This document shows positions 51,098 through 59,289 of a DNA stretch of 64,000 nt, piece after piece. The DNA comes from Brevibacillus fortis (GTDB lineage: Bacteria > Bacillota > Bacilli > Brevibacillales > Brevibacillaceae). The notes under the pieces are model-generated. The model was not told the DNA's origin, searched no databases, and was given only the letters and a program-made list of their open reading frames with translations. The stretch spans positions 17,801-81,800 of the forward strand of contig NZ_PXZM01000051.1 in the NCBI RefSeq assembly GCF_003013395.1. Reading direction: 5' to 3'. The translations under genes and the position numbers were made by a program. Position 1 is the stretch's first letter; each line of letters begins with the position of its first letter.

Positions 51098-51179
51098 AAA
51101 TCGTAATAATTACGTTTTATATTGACTTTGGATATTTCTGTACGTTATGATAACCAACGAATCGTAATCATTACGTTTT
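51098..51179 (+). promoter_or_regulatory. Two Zur boxes
   Basis: AAATCGTAATAATTACGTTT (51098-51117) and GAATCGTAATCATTACGTTT (51159-51178) match the Bacillus Zur operator (AAATCGTAAT-N-ATTACGATTT) almost perfectly. They lie 27-108 bp before zagA and predict repression when zinc is plentiful. Confidence 0.92.
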
Positions 51180-51205
51180 AAACAAACCAAAAAGGAGAAT
51201 CCAGC

Positions 51206-52420
51206 ATGAGCATGAACGAAAATAAAATCCCCGTCACAGTCCTGAGCGGGTATTTGGGAGCGGGCAAAACAACGCTATTGAACCATGTCCTGAACAATCG
51301 GGACGGGCTACGAGTTGCTGTAATCGTAAACGACTTGAGCGAAGTAAACGTCGATGCCGCTCTTATCTCAACGGGCAGTGATCTTTCACGTGTGGACGAA
51401 AAGGTCGTGGAGCTGTCGAATGGCTGCATTTGTTGCACCTTGCGAGAGGATTTGCTGACGGAGGTAGAGCGTCTGGCTTTGGAAGGACGGTATGACTACA
51501 TACTGATTGAATCGACGGGAGTAGGTGAGCCGGTTCCTGTCGCCCAAACATTCACATACGTGGACGAAGAAAATGGCATCAATTTATCGTCCCTGTGCCG
51601 CCTGGACACGATGGTAACTGTAGTGGATGCGTACCGCTTCTGGCATGACTTTTCGTCTGGCGAAAACCTTTTGGACAGAGGGCAGGCAGTGGGCGAAGAG
51701 GATACCCGTGAGGTCGCGGATCTTTTGATCGACCAGATTGAATTCTGTGATGTGTTGATCCTGAACAAATGCGATCGTGTCGCTCCAGACGATTTGATAC
51801 AGCTGGAAGCCATTCTACGCAAGCTACAGCCAAATGCTCGTTTCATCCGTGCTGTTCGTGGGCAGGTAGACCCGCAAGAAATTTTGAATACCAATCTGTT
51901 CGACTTCGAGACTGCCAGTCAATCAGCGGGATGGCTTGCTGAGCTGCAAAAGGAAGTGCATACACCTGAGACGGACGAGTACGGAATTTCCTCCTTCGTT
52001 TATCGCAGCCACAGGCCGTTTCATCCAGCCCGTTTGGAGAAGTGGTTGGAGGATTGGCCAGAAGAAGTCGTGCGTGCCAAAGGCTTTTTCTGGTTGGCGA
52101 CACGAAATGACGTGGCGATGACACTCAGTCAGGCGGGGCCATCCATCGAAATCGGAACGGCAGGCTATTGGACAGCAGCGTTACTGGCAGAAGAGCAACA
52201 AGCGATTCTGGTAGAGGAGCCGGACTGGCAGCAAACATGGCATCCCGTACATGGAGATCGAATCACAGAGCTCGTCTTTATCGGAATCGATCTGAACCAA
52301 GAGCAAATCGTGAAACATCTCGATGCATGTCTTCTGAACGATGAGGAATACGAGGCGGACTGGAGTAAGCTGCCTGATCCACTCCCAACGGCAGATGCTG
52401 TAATCGAGACGACCGTGTAA
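51206..52420 (+). CDS. zagA: Zinc-responsive GTPase metallochaperone (COG0523, ZagA/YciC type)
   Basis: A 404-residue GTP-binding protein that delivers zinc to client enzymes during zinc starvation. Motifs: Walker A SGYLGAGKTTLL (about 11-22), the zinc-binding C-x-C-C in SNGCICCTLREDLL (about 72-78), Walker B/switch ESTGVGEP, NKCD for guanine, and a C-terminal CobW domain (about 270-370). ATG 51206 is behind AAAAAGGAGAATCCAGC. Two Zur boxes upstream and a zinc-free ribosomal protein gene downstream confirm the zinc-starvation context. Confidence 0.93.
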   Translation: MSMNENKIPVTVLSGYLGAGKTTLLNHVLNNRDGLRVAVIVNDLSEVNVDAALISTGSDLSRVDEKVVELSNGCICCTLREDLLTEVERLALEGRYDYILIESTGVGEPVPVAQTFTYVDEENGINLSSLCRLDTMVTVVDAYRFWHDFSSGENLLDRGQAVGEEDTREVADLLIDQIEFCDVLILNKCDRVAPDDLIQLEAILRKLQPNARFIRAVRGQVDPQEILNTNLFDFETASQSAGWLAELQKEVHTPETDEYGISSFVYRSHRPFHPARLEKWLEDWPEEVVRAKGFFWLATRNDVAMTLSQAGPSIEIGTAGYWTAALLAEEQQAILVEEPDWQQTWHPVHGDRITELVFIGIDLNQEQIVKHLDACLLNDEEYEADWSKLPDPLPTADAVIETTV

Positions 52421-52443
52421 CAAAAAAAGAGGAGGCTACATCC

Positions 52444-52593
52444 ATGCGCGTGAACGTTACCCTGCAATGCACAGAAACAGGAGATCGCAACTATATCACA
52501 TCCAAAAACAAGCGGAATCATCCCGAGCGATTGGAACTGAAAAAATACTCCCCACGTCTAAAACGCTATACCCTTCACAGGGAAACAAAGTGA
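52444..52593 (+). CDS. rpmG: Ribosomal protein L33, zinc-independent paralogue
   Basis: 49 residues, MRVNVTLQCTETGDRNYITS onward. It is a clear L33, but only one of the four zinc-ligand cysteines of the C+ form remains (LQCTETG; the second pair is KYSPRLKRY). C- paralogues under Zur control replace the zinc form and free zinc in known Bacillus systems. The ATG is 24 bp after zagA, behind AAGAGGAGG, so it is co-transcribed with it. Too short for the usual ORF cut-off. Confidence 0.92.
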   Translation: MRVNVTLQCTETGDRNYITSKNKRNHPERLELKKYSPRLKRYTLHRETK

Positions 52594-52735
52594 TACCAAA
52601 AAATGCAAGAAGACCATAGGTACCTTGCCCAACACCTTCTTATCACGAAAACATAAAATATACTTGTGTCTAACAAATAAAGAATTATACCCGGATGCGC
52701 GATGCGATAAAAGTGAGTATACGAGGGGGGACCAC

Positions 52736-52819
52736 TTGGAGAACGACTACCATGATGCGGTTACGATGGGCACTTGCTTGAGTGAGGAGAGTCGGTCCTT
52801 TTTTGCAGGAACTTGGTGA
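52736..52819 (+). CDS. Possible 27-aa peptide
   Basis: A TTG start at 52736 lies five bases after GAGGGGGG and reads LENDYHDAVTMGTCLSEESR then SFFAGTW. The ribosome-binding site is the only positive evidence; no family is recognised. It could be a leader peptide for the glycosyltransferase gene 42 bp downstream. The rest of 52594-52861 holds nothing else I can support. Confidence 0.3.
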   Translation: MENDYHDAVTMGTCLSEESRSFFAGTW

Positions 52820-52861
52820 GTATGCTGCAAGTCCTAGCTCTTAAACAGGAGAGGGTTCGGT

Positions 52862-54391
52862 ATGAAAATCGTCATCATCGCCCCCGAGCAAATCCCCGTC
52901 CCCCCCATTCTTGGGGGTTCCGTCGAAATTACGATTCTGGCGATCGCCAAAGAATTGAGTAAGCGGCACTCGGTCTCGATCATCAGCAGAGCGCATCCTC
53001 GTTATCCAAAGTATTCCTTTATCGATGGGGTGCGCATTTATCGCGTTCCTACCGGCAGTCCTACGAAATATTTGACCCATGTGAAAAAAATCCTGAAGAA
53101 ACGGCGATTTGACGTTTTACAAATTGATAACCGTCCGGAGTTCGTCAGGCCGATTAAATCCATGTTTCCGAAAGCGACTGTGTCCTTGTATCTTCACTCG
53201 CTGACTTTTGTCAACGTTCCTCATACCAGTGGGGCAGAGACTTTGGCTGGATTACGAAAAGCAGACTTGATCATCACCAACAGTTCATCGCTTGAAAGTC
53301 GGCTTTCTGCTCGTTTTCCTAGTATGTCGAGAAAAATCCGGGTTGCATGGCTCGGCGTTGATACATCTCGTTTTTCCCCTATTCAAAAAACCTCTCATCC
53401 CCGTGCCTTCACCTTGTTGTTCGCGGGCAGACTTATCCCACGCAAAGGCGTTCCCGTATTGCTTCAAGCAGCTAAGCTCGTGAAAAAACAGATAGACCAA
53501 CCTGTTAAAGTAATGATTGCCGGAGGATCACCAACAAGCAAATATGCAAGGAAATTGCAGTCGCTCTCACGTAAATTTGGCGTACATGCCGAATTTCTAG
53601 GTACGGTCCCTCATCGTAGTATCCACCGTGTTTTTAGAAAAGCCGATTTGTTCATTTGTCCTTCGCAAAAGCATGAATCGTTCGGCCTTGTTAACGTCGA
53701 AGCGATGTCTTCTGGATTGCCAGTCATTGCCTCGAAAAACGGGGGCATAAAAGAAGTGATTCAGCATGGCCGATCTGGATTGCTGATCAAAGAATATAAA
53801 AATCCGCAGGCCTTCGCCGATGCGATCCGTTTGCTGATCATGAATAAGCCTCTGTATTTGAAAATGAAGCAAGAAGCTCGCCAGATTGCCTTGGAAAAGT
53901 TTAGTTGGCGTGCCACAGCGGATAAGCTCAACGACATTTACGAATCTGAAAAAGCTGAGTGGGACCAATGTCTGGACACCATAAGCGGTGGTCAAACTCA
54001 TGTTGGAGAATGGGAACACGACCCAGAAATAAGAGTCGTTAACATGACTGATGATCATTGCACCCCCGCCGATTGCTATGATCTTCAAGATTTGCCCGAT
54101 CGGGACGGTATCAAGGATGACGTCCAGCCCGAGCGAAGCCAAGAACAGCATGACAATGGCGGGCACGATCAAGCCGCCGACCCCGATCAATGCTGCGATG
54201 CCAGTCTGGAACAATTTGATATAGTCCACGATTGGAGTTTCTTTGGTGACTACACCCAAAGCGTCACCAGCACCCGAGTTTTCCAAAATGATGCCGAGTC
54301 CGATGGAAGTGATGATTACGCCGAAGCTAGCTTCGAATTCTTTTCCGATATCGGCTATCAAAGGCTTGTCGATGCACTCATATACGGTTAA
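52862..54391 (+). CDS. GT4 glycosyltransferase with aberrant antisense-derived C-terminus
   Basis: Residues 1 to about 367 are a GT-B glycosyltransferase of family 4: LGGSVEITILAIAKELSKRH at the N-terminus, LFAGRLIPRKGVPVLLQAAK in the middle, and the donor-site ESFGLVNVEAMSSGLPVIAS, which contains the E-x7-E motif. It resembles spore-coat transferases such as CotSA. After FSWRATADKLNDIYESEKAE the family normally ends, but the frame runs on for about 142 more residues. That tail is the complement of a gntP remnant on the minus strand and is rich in Asp, Gln and His. The natural stop was lost by rearrangement near 53965. Start ATG 52862 follows AGGAGAGGG. Confidence 0.8.
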   Translation: MKIVIIAPEQIPVPPILGGSVEITILAIAKELSKRHSVSIISRAHPRYPKYSFIDGVRIYRVPTGSPTKYLTHVKKILKKRRFDVLQIDNRPEFVRPIKSMFPKATVSLYLHSLTFVNVPHTSGAETLAGLRKADLIITNSSSLESRLSARFPSMSRKIRVAWLGVDTSRFSPIQKTSHPRAFTLLFAGRLIPRKGVPVLLQAAKLVKKQIDQPVKVMIAGGSPTSKYARKLQSLSRKFGVHAEFLGTVPHRSIHRVFRKADLFICPSQKHESFGLVNVEAMSSGLPVIASKNGGIKEVIQHGRSGLLIKEYKNPQAFADAIRLLIMNKPLYLKMKQEARQIALEKFSWRATADKLNDIYESEKAEWDQCLDTISGGQTHVGEWEHDPEIRVVNMTDDHCTPADCYDLQDLPDRDGIKDDVQPERSQEQHDNGGHDQAADPDQCCDASLEQFDIVHDWSFFGDYTQSVTSTRVFQNDAESDGSDDYAEASFEFFSDIGYQRLVDALIYG

Positions 54392-54418
54392 CACAATGCT
54401 GATGAGGAAGAGTAGCAT
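53965..54418 (-). pseudogene. Decayed GntP-family (gluconate/glycerate) permease
   Basis: Read on the minus strand, an N-terminal piece (SFGVIITSIGLGIILENSGAG) is joined to a C-terminal piece containing IAIGGGAMIISHVNDSYFWV, the signature of GntP-type permeases. Roughly 250 central residues and the last 20 or so are missing, and the 3' end stops at the junction with the glycosyltransferase gene. It directly follows glycerate kinase, so it was probably a glycerate permease. Confidence 0.8.
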
Positions 54419-54441
54419 TTATTATGAAAGGAAGTGGCCGA

Positions 54442-55575
54442 TCAAGATTTCAGGCAATAAATCCGCATGACCTGCTCGGCTGTCTGCTCCAGGAGCAAGG
54501 CGGCTTCACGCATCGATTGATCCAGCGTCATCGGTTTGTTGGTGATACTGACAACCGCAGAAACGCCTTTTTCATAAAGGGCTTCGATACCGTCTCCAAT
54601 GGAACCAGCGAGGACGATGACGGGAATGCCGTATCGTTGCGCGACTTGGGCAACTCCACATGGCGTCTTTCCTTGGGCCGTCTGGAAGTCGACCTGTCCC
54701 TCACCTGTGATAACAAGCTTGGCTTTGTCCATGGCTTCCGCGAGTCGGGTCGTCTCGATCACAATCTCAATCCCGGAACGCAGCTGACCATTCAGAAAAG
54801 CGAGAAGGGCACCAGCGACACCGCCCGCAGCACCTGTCCCAGGTAAATCGTGAATAGCGACGCCGCGGGTCTGTTCGATCAAGTCAGCGAAATGGCGCAA
54901 ATGGTCATCCAGTTGCAGCACCATTTCCGGTGTCGCTCCTTTTTGCGGACCGAAAACGTGAGAAGCGCCATTAGGTCCAACAAAAGGATTGGTGACATCA
55001 CACGCGATGATGAAGTGACAATCAGCTAGCCGCTTATCAGCCTGACTCGTATCGATACGGCTCAGTCGTGATAATTCACCACCTCCAAAAGAGAGTGGCT
55101 GATCGTATGGATCGAGAAGCACATATCCGAGAGCTTGGAGCATGCCAGCGCCTCCGTCATTGGTAGCGCTGCCGCCCAGTCCCAGAATGAACTTGCGGCA
55201 CCCTTGATCCAGTCCGGCCGTAATTAACTGACCAAAGCCATAGGTCGTCGTGACAAGCGGGTTGCGTTCTTCTGGAGAAATCAAGTAAAGACCAGTTGCA
55301 GCAGCCATTTCGATCATACAGGTTACACCGTCGCCCAAGATGCCGAATTCAGCAGAAATGTCCTGTCCGAGCGGGTTTTTTACAGTGGTGGTTAGTATTT
55401 TGCCATCTGTGGCATCGACTAGGCATTGCAGGGTACCTTCTCCGCCGTCAGCCATCGGTTTCACGATGAGTTCACTATGCGGGAGCACGCGTTGAATCCC
55501 TAAGCGAATGGCTTCGCCTACTTGTTGGGCAGTCAGGCTGCCCTTAAAAGAGTCCGGAGCGATCACAATTTTCAT
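54442..55575 (-). CDS. Glycerate kinase (GarK/GlxK family)
   Basis: A 377-residue type-I glycerate kinase that phosphorylates D-glycerate. Recognisable are MKIVIAPDSFKGSLTAQQVG at the start, VKPMADGGEGT, GGSATNDGGAGMLQALGY, and GTGAAGGVAGALLAFL with ITGEGQVDFQTAQGKTPCGVA near the C-terminus. The start is ATG 55575 behind AGGAGGAACACCGTC; the frame to 55620 is an extension. Its transport partner gntP has decayed, so glycerate probably comes from metabolism or another importer. Confidence 0.94.
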   Translation of the reverse strand: MKIVIAPDSFKGSLTAQQVGEAIRLGIQRVLPHSELIVKPMADGGEGTLQCLVDATDGKILTTTVKNPLGQDISAEFGILGDGVTCMIEMAAATGLYLISPEERNPLVTTTYGFGQLITAGLDQGCRKFILGLGGSATNDGGAGMLQALGYVLLDPYDQPLSFGGGELSRLSRIDTSQADKRLADCHFIIACDVTNPFVGPNGASHVFGPQKGATPEMVLQLDDHLRHFADLIEQTRGVAIHDLPGTGAAGGVAGALLAFLNGQLRSGIEIVIETTRLAEAMDKAKLVITGEGQVDFQTAQGKTPCGVAQVAQRYGIPVIVLAGSIGDGIEALYEKGVSAVVSITNKPMTLDQSMREAALLLEQTAEQVMRIYCLKS

Positions 55576-55744
55576 GACGGTGTTCCTCCTATCAGAAAAG
55601 AGGGCTGTTTTCTTCATCATAAAAAAGCCTCCAACGAAGATATTCTAGGGGAGCGACCGCGTCTGTAAGGAAGTCTTTTATGCGTTTCAGAAAATTTAAG
55701 CATAGTAGTATATACAATGTGAAGTACTTAAACTTTCTTACACG

Positions 55745-55786
55745 TAAAAAAGACTGTTTCCCGCGTCTATGGCGAGAAACAGTCTT
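55745..55786 (-). terminator. Intrinsic terminator of the antiporter gene
   Basis: AAGACTGTTTC and GAAACAGTCTT pair perfectly across 15 bases; the minus strand then reads TTTTTTAC. Confidence 0.85.
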
Positions 55787-55793
55787 GGTTGTG

Positions 55794-56957
55794 TTAGGCG
55801 TTCTTTTTCAATGCCAATTCTTCTGGCTGTGCCGTTTTCGAGAAGAACCATTTCATCATTGGCGGAGTGACGATGGTCGTTAAGAGTACAACGACAATCA
55901 GGATAGCAAACATGTCTTGTGTGAGCAAATTGTTCTCCAAACCAATGGCGGCGATAATGAGGGCGACTTCCCCACGTGATACCATCGCTGCACCAATGGC
56001 CATCGAGTTTATCCACGGGAAGCCCGTGATTTTTGCACCCAATGCACCACCGATGAGCTTGGAAATGATTGCGAGGATGCTCAAAATCACAATCAGACCG
56101 AGATTGTCCCAGATGCCAGTGAACTGTGCCGTTACCCCGATCGAGGTGAAGAACACTGGCACGAAAACCGCATAGCTGATGGTTTCGACCTTGTGCGTTA
56201 CCTCTTGCTTGTAATTGGTCAAGCTGATCGCAACCCCAGCGATGTAGGAACCGATGATGGCAGCAACCCCTGTATATTCAGCAAAATAAGCGAACAGGAA
56301 ACAGATGATGAGCGCTGCGGAAATGACCGATTCTGTAACCTGCAACGGAGCGAATTTTTTCAAAATCCATGGGACAACCTTCCAGGAAAGAACGATGACG
56401 ATGGCGAAAAACGCGACCTTTTTCAAAACCACCATGCCAAGATTCACGTCACCGCCAGCGAAGCTCATCAAGAAAGCGAGTGCTAGGATGACCAAAACGT
56501 CATCAATAACAGCGGCTCCCATGATCGTTGCGCCTTCTCTTGATTTTAGCTTGCCCAATTCCTTCAACGTTTGTACGGAAATACTTACACTGGTAGCAGA
56601 GAGCAGCAGTCCCAGGAAGATCGCTTCGATGTTGGAGAGGCCAATCGCAATCCCGGCACCATAACCGAGTGCAAGTGGCATGACAATCCCTGCGACACCT
56701 ACGCTGGTTGAAGACTTGGCAGTGCGTTTGAACTCATCAATATCGGTCTCCAAGCCCGCGATAAACATGAGCAGGATAACCCCGATTTGACTAATTTCCT
56801 TGAGGATTTCTGTGTCCGTGACCAGCCCGAGAACGGTAGGACCTAAGACGATACCGATGAGCAGTTTCCCCAAAACGGATGGTTGCCCCAGCCGCACGCT
56901 GATATCACCAGCGATTTTGGAGGCGATCAAAATGACAGCCAGTTGAAAAATAAGCAT
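55794..56957 (-). CDS. CPA2-family Na+(K+)/H+ antiporter
   Basis: A 387-residue membrane antiporter with about 12-13 helices, of the KefB/NapA type. Typical signatures are QPSVLGKLLIGIVLGPTVLG near the N-terminus, LMFIAGLETDIDEFKR, GAAVIDDVLVILALAF, which holds the ion-binding Asp pair, and MVSRGEVALIIAAIG. The C-terminal TrkA-N regulatory domain of KefB is missing, as in NapA. It would exchange Na+ or K+ for H+. A leader with a terminator (56982-57057) precedes it. Confidence 0.9.
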   Translation of the reverse strand: MLIFQLAVILIASKIAGDISVRLGQPSVLGKLLIGIVLGPTVLGLVTDTEILKEISQIGVILLMFIAGLETDIDEFKRTAKSSTSVGVAGIVMPLALGYGAGIAIGLSNIEAIFLGLLLSATSVSISVQTLKELGKLKSREGATIMGAAVIDDVLVILALAFLMSFAGGDVNLGMVVLKKVAFFAIVIVLSWKVVPWILKKFAPLQVTESVISAALIICFLFAYFAEYTGVAAIIGSYIAGVAISLTNYKQEVTHKVETISYAVFVPVFFTSIGVTAQFTGIWDNLGLIVILSILAIISKLIGGALGAKITGFPWINSMAIGAAMVSRGEVALIIAAIGLENNLLTQDMFAILIVVVLLTTIVTPPMMKWFFSKTAQPEELALKKNA

Positions 56958-56981
56958 GTGGTTTCCCCCTTTTTACGAAAT

Positions 56982-57057
56982 AAAAAAGAGCCCGCAATCA
57001 CAGCTTTCTTTTTGTCGGCTAAAAAAAAGACAAAAAGAACCCTATGATGACAGGCTC
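56982..57057 (-). promoter_or_regulatory. Structured leader with terminator before the antiporter
   Basis: On the minus strand, GAGCCTGTCATCA (57045-57057) pairs with TGTGATTGCGGGCTC (56988-57002). A perfect 11-bp inner hairpin, TTCTTTTTGTC with GACAAAAAGAA, sits between, and TTTTTT follows. The gene starts only 25 bp later, so transcripts must read through a terminator, implying attenuation. Confidence 0.65.
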
Positions 57058-57188
57058 CTCCAGTAACGAATCAAATATTCACTTACAATACACAAATAAT
57101 TTAACATACTGGGCAGAAAAAGTAAACACTTGGTGACAAATGCTCCTCAGCGTGTGAAGATAGAGCAAAAACCGGAGGCGGAGCAGGT

Positions 57189-57533
57189 ATGGCGAAAATT
57201 AGCAAAGCGAATGCAGAGCATTACATTTGGGGCGATCAATGCGATGGCTGGCATCTTGTCAAAGGCCAAGAGCTCAGCATCATTCATGAGCGGATGCCCG
57301 GAAATACAGCAGAAGTGCGTCATTATCATGAGCGGTCGCGTCAGTTTTTCTTCGTGCTGTCAGGACAGGCTATGCTGGAAGTGGATGGCGTTCGACATGT
57401 GTTGGGCAGGCAAGAAGGAGTAGAAGTGCCTCCGGGAGTCAAACACCAGATGAAAAATGAGGGAGCAGAGGATATGGAATTTCTCGTGATTTCGCAGCCG
57501 ACAACAAGAGGCGACCGCATCCAGGCAGAATAA
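57189..57533 (+). CDS. Cupin-domain protein, 114 aa
   Basis: A single-domain cupin. Metal-ligand motifs are visible in VRHYHERSRQFFFVLSGQAML (two His, Glu-like position) and VPPGVKHQMKN (third His). Such proteins bind Fe, Mn or Zn and act as small oxygenases, isomerases or sensors; this one cannot be assigned further. The ATG follows GGAGCAGGT, and a terminator ends the gene. Confidence 0.85.
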   Translation: MAKISKANAEHYIWGDQCDGWHLVKGQELSIIHERMPGNTAEVRHYHERSRQFFFVLSGQAMLEVDGVRHVLGRQEGVEVPPGVKHQMKNEGAEDMEFLVISQPTTRGDRIQAE

Positions 57534-57536
57534 AGA

Positions 57537-57572
57537 AAGCCTGACCGTCAAAAGAGGCGGCCAGGCTTTTAT
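57537..57572 (+). terminator. Intrinsic terminator after the cupin gene
   Basis: AAAGCCTG pairs with CAGGCTTT, followed by TATAT; the inner part has GGCCGCC-like pairing. Confidence 0.7.
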
Positions 57573-57583
57573 ATGCGTCAAGC

Positions 57584-57718
57584 TTATTTGTAATTGGTAA
57601 AATCGGACATTTGTGCGAAGATATCTGCCAATGCGTGCATTCCTTCGAATGTTTGATAAGCGAAAATAGGCAGACCCACAACAAACAACAAAACTTCTCC
57701 GATATATTTGGCGATCAT
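57584..57718 (-). CDS. Small membrane protein, 44 aa
   Basis: MIAKYIGEVLLFVVGLPIFA then YQTFEGMHALADIFAQMSDFTNYK. One membrane helix and an amphipathic tail. ATG 57718 is behind AAAAGGAGGTTGATC. It lies 27 bp downstream of another small membrane-protein gene on the same strand. The family is not recognised; the strong ribosome-binding site supports expression. Confidence 0.65.
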   Translation of the reverse strand: MIAKYIGEVLLFVVGLPIFAYQTFEGMHALADIFAQMSDFTNYK

Positions 57719-57744
57719 ATGATCAACCTCCTTTTGGATGTTTG

Positions 57745-58035
57745 TTACACTACGCGATCCAAAACGAAGGAACCATATGTATCCATTTCGCCGTCTGTAT
57801 GCTGTATGCGCCTGAATAAGCGAAGGCGCTGCGGTTGCCTTGCCGCCATTGGATAAGTCTCGACTAACAACGTGTTAATGGAAGGTCGGTACGTATCCGT
57901 GACGTTCTGATGAAGAGCCCGATTTTGCAGGTAACACTGTCTGAGACAAAAAGCAGAAGTGAAGCATCCTACAAAAAGCGCGACCAAGGCGAAGAAATCT
58001 TCCAGCGAAAACAGCAGCAATAGCATATCTTCCAT
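57745..58035 (-). CDS. Small membrane protein, 96 aa
   Basis: Starts at ATG 58035 behind GAAAGGAGGAGAATCGCC. The first 30 residues form an acidic-start membrane helix (MEDMLLLLFSLEDFFALVAL then FVGCFTSAFC); the remaining 65 residues are soluble and basic. Not recognised. It is probably co-transcribed with the 44-residue protein downstream and the AsnC fragment upstream. Confidence 0.6.
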   Translation of the reverse strand: MEDMLLLLFSLEDFFALVALFVGCFTSAFCLRQCYLQNRALHQNVTDTYRPSINTLLVETYPMAARQPQRLRLFRRIQHTDGEMDTYGSFVLDRVV

Positions 58036-58101
58036 GGCGATTCTCCTCCTTTCGTATTCCTCATTCTACTCTTGTTCACAATATCGAGCAACCCCGAAAA
58101 A

Positions 58102-58281
58102 TCATGAGAACGGATACATTGCCAAACTGCCAACTATTTCAATACCTTGCTCCTCCATTCGTCTAATGCGGTTGCCGACGGCTTGACCGCTTAGATGGAC
58201 CTGTTCGCCGATGTCCTTCCACTGCAATCGGCTGTTTTTGCGCAGCAATGCAAGGATGGAGAGATCGATTTGGTCTAGCAT
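58102..58281 (-). CDS. AsnC/Lrp DNA-binding domain only (truncated regulator)
   Basis: 59 residues: MLDQIDLSILALLRKNSRLQ, then WKDIGEQVHLSGQAVGNRIRRMEEQGIEIVG. This is the complete AsnC-type helix-turn-helix, but the RAM ligand-binding domain (about 90 further residues) is missing; the frame ends in SLAMYPFS. ATG 58281 has a good ribosome-binding site (AAAGGAG). It may be a decayed gene or a small DNA-binding protein. Divergent from the metallo-hydrolase at 58400. Confidence 0.7.
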   Translation of the reverse strand: MLDQIDLSILALLRKNSRLQWKDIGEQVHLSGQAVGNRIRRMEEQGIEIVGSLAMYPFS

Positions 58282-58399
58282 GTGTATCTCCTTTCACGGC
58301 GAAAGTGGGTAGCCAGCAATCGTTTCGCGGCGACCGTTCGCGACCTTATACAATAAACGTACATCCATTATATCGATAACGAGGAAAGGAAGAAATGAC

Positions 58400-59158
58400 A
58401 TGCAGATTCAGCTAGTACGACATGCTACCTTGCGTTTGGAATATGCAGGGCTGATATTTTTGATCGATCCGATGTTTAGCGCAAAGGGCGAAATGCCAGC
58501 AGTACCGAATACGCCGAATCAGCGTCCGAATCCAGGAGTAGGTATGCCCATAACGGTTGAGGAGGTAGTGGCGGGCGTCGATGCTATCTTGGTGACGCAT
58601 ACTCACTTTGATCATCTGGATGAAGCGGCCATACGTCTTCTTCCGAAGCATTTGCCTGTATTTTGCCAGCCACCGGATCTGGATAAGCTGGTGCAGCATG
58701 GCTTCGAACAAGTCATTTCCATCGAAGAGGAGTATACATGGCAAGGAGTTTACCTGCATCGGACAGGTGGTCAACATGGAACAGGGGAAATTGGACAACA
58801 GATGGGGCCAGTATCTGGCTTCGTTCTGGAGCGAGCTGGTGAGCAGACGCTGTATGTTGCGGGTGATACGATTTGGTGTGAGGAAGTAGAGCAGGCTGTT
58901 ACAGCGTATCGTCCAGATGCGATCGTCGTTTTCGCAGGTGCAGCGCAATTTTTGACCGGAGGCCCGATCACGATGACGAAGGAGGATATCGTCCAAGTCG
59001 CAAATGCCGCGCCCGACAGCCGTATTCTCGTTGTCCACATGGAGACGTGGAACCACTGCTTGCTCAGCCGCCGGGAATTGAATGAATGTTTGCAGGAAAA
59101 ACAGTTGGCCGGACGCGTACATGTTCCACAGGATGGAGAAATCATCTCTTTTCATTGA
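58400..59158 (+). CDS. Metallo-beta-lactamase-fold hydrolase (UlaG-like)
   Basis: A 252-residue MBL-fold protein. The metal site H-x-H-x-D-H is in VTHTHFDHLDEAAI (about 70-82), a further Asp is in LYVAGDTIWCEEV, and the C-terminal His is in VVHMETWNHCLL. The substrate is unknown; related proteins include lactonases and L-ascorbate-6-P lactonase. The ATG follows GAGGAAAGGAAGAAATGAC. Monocistronic by appearance. Confidence 0.88.
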   Translation: MQIQLVRHATLRLEYAGLIFLIDPMFSAKGEMPAVPNTPNQRPNPGVGMPITVEEVVAGVDAILVTHTHFDHLDEAAIRLLPKHLPVFCQPPDLDKLVQHGFEQVISIEEEYTWQGVYLHRTGGQHGTGEIGQQMGPVSGFVLERAGEQTLYVAGDTIWCEEVEQAVTAYRPDAIVVFAGAAQFLTGGPITMTKEDIVQVANAAPDSRILVVHMETWNHCLLSRRELNECLQEKQLAGRVHVPQDGEIISFH

Positions 59159-59202
59159 ACATTGTGTAAACAAATGCGATAGTCCCGCTACTAGATACAC
59201 AA

Positions 59203-59216
59203 TAACTAATTAGTTA
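59203..59216. promoter_or_regulatory. 14-bp perfect palindrome before the His-rich protein gene
   Basis: TAACTAATTAGTTA, 73 bp before the start codon at 59290. Position and symmetry suit a regulator site. Confidence 0.4.
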
Positions 59217-59289
59217 AATTTGTCCCCGCTGAAGAATACTGTGTTGAAGTTGATGGCATACTTAATTTGATTAAAAGGAGGTTTTAAAT

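Noticed and set aside
53597..53964. Minus-strand frame running from gntP into the glycosyltransferase gene
   Set aside because: Beyond about 53965 it is only the complement of the GT coding sequence; only the part from 53965 on resembles GntP.
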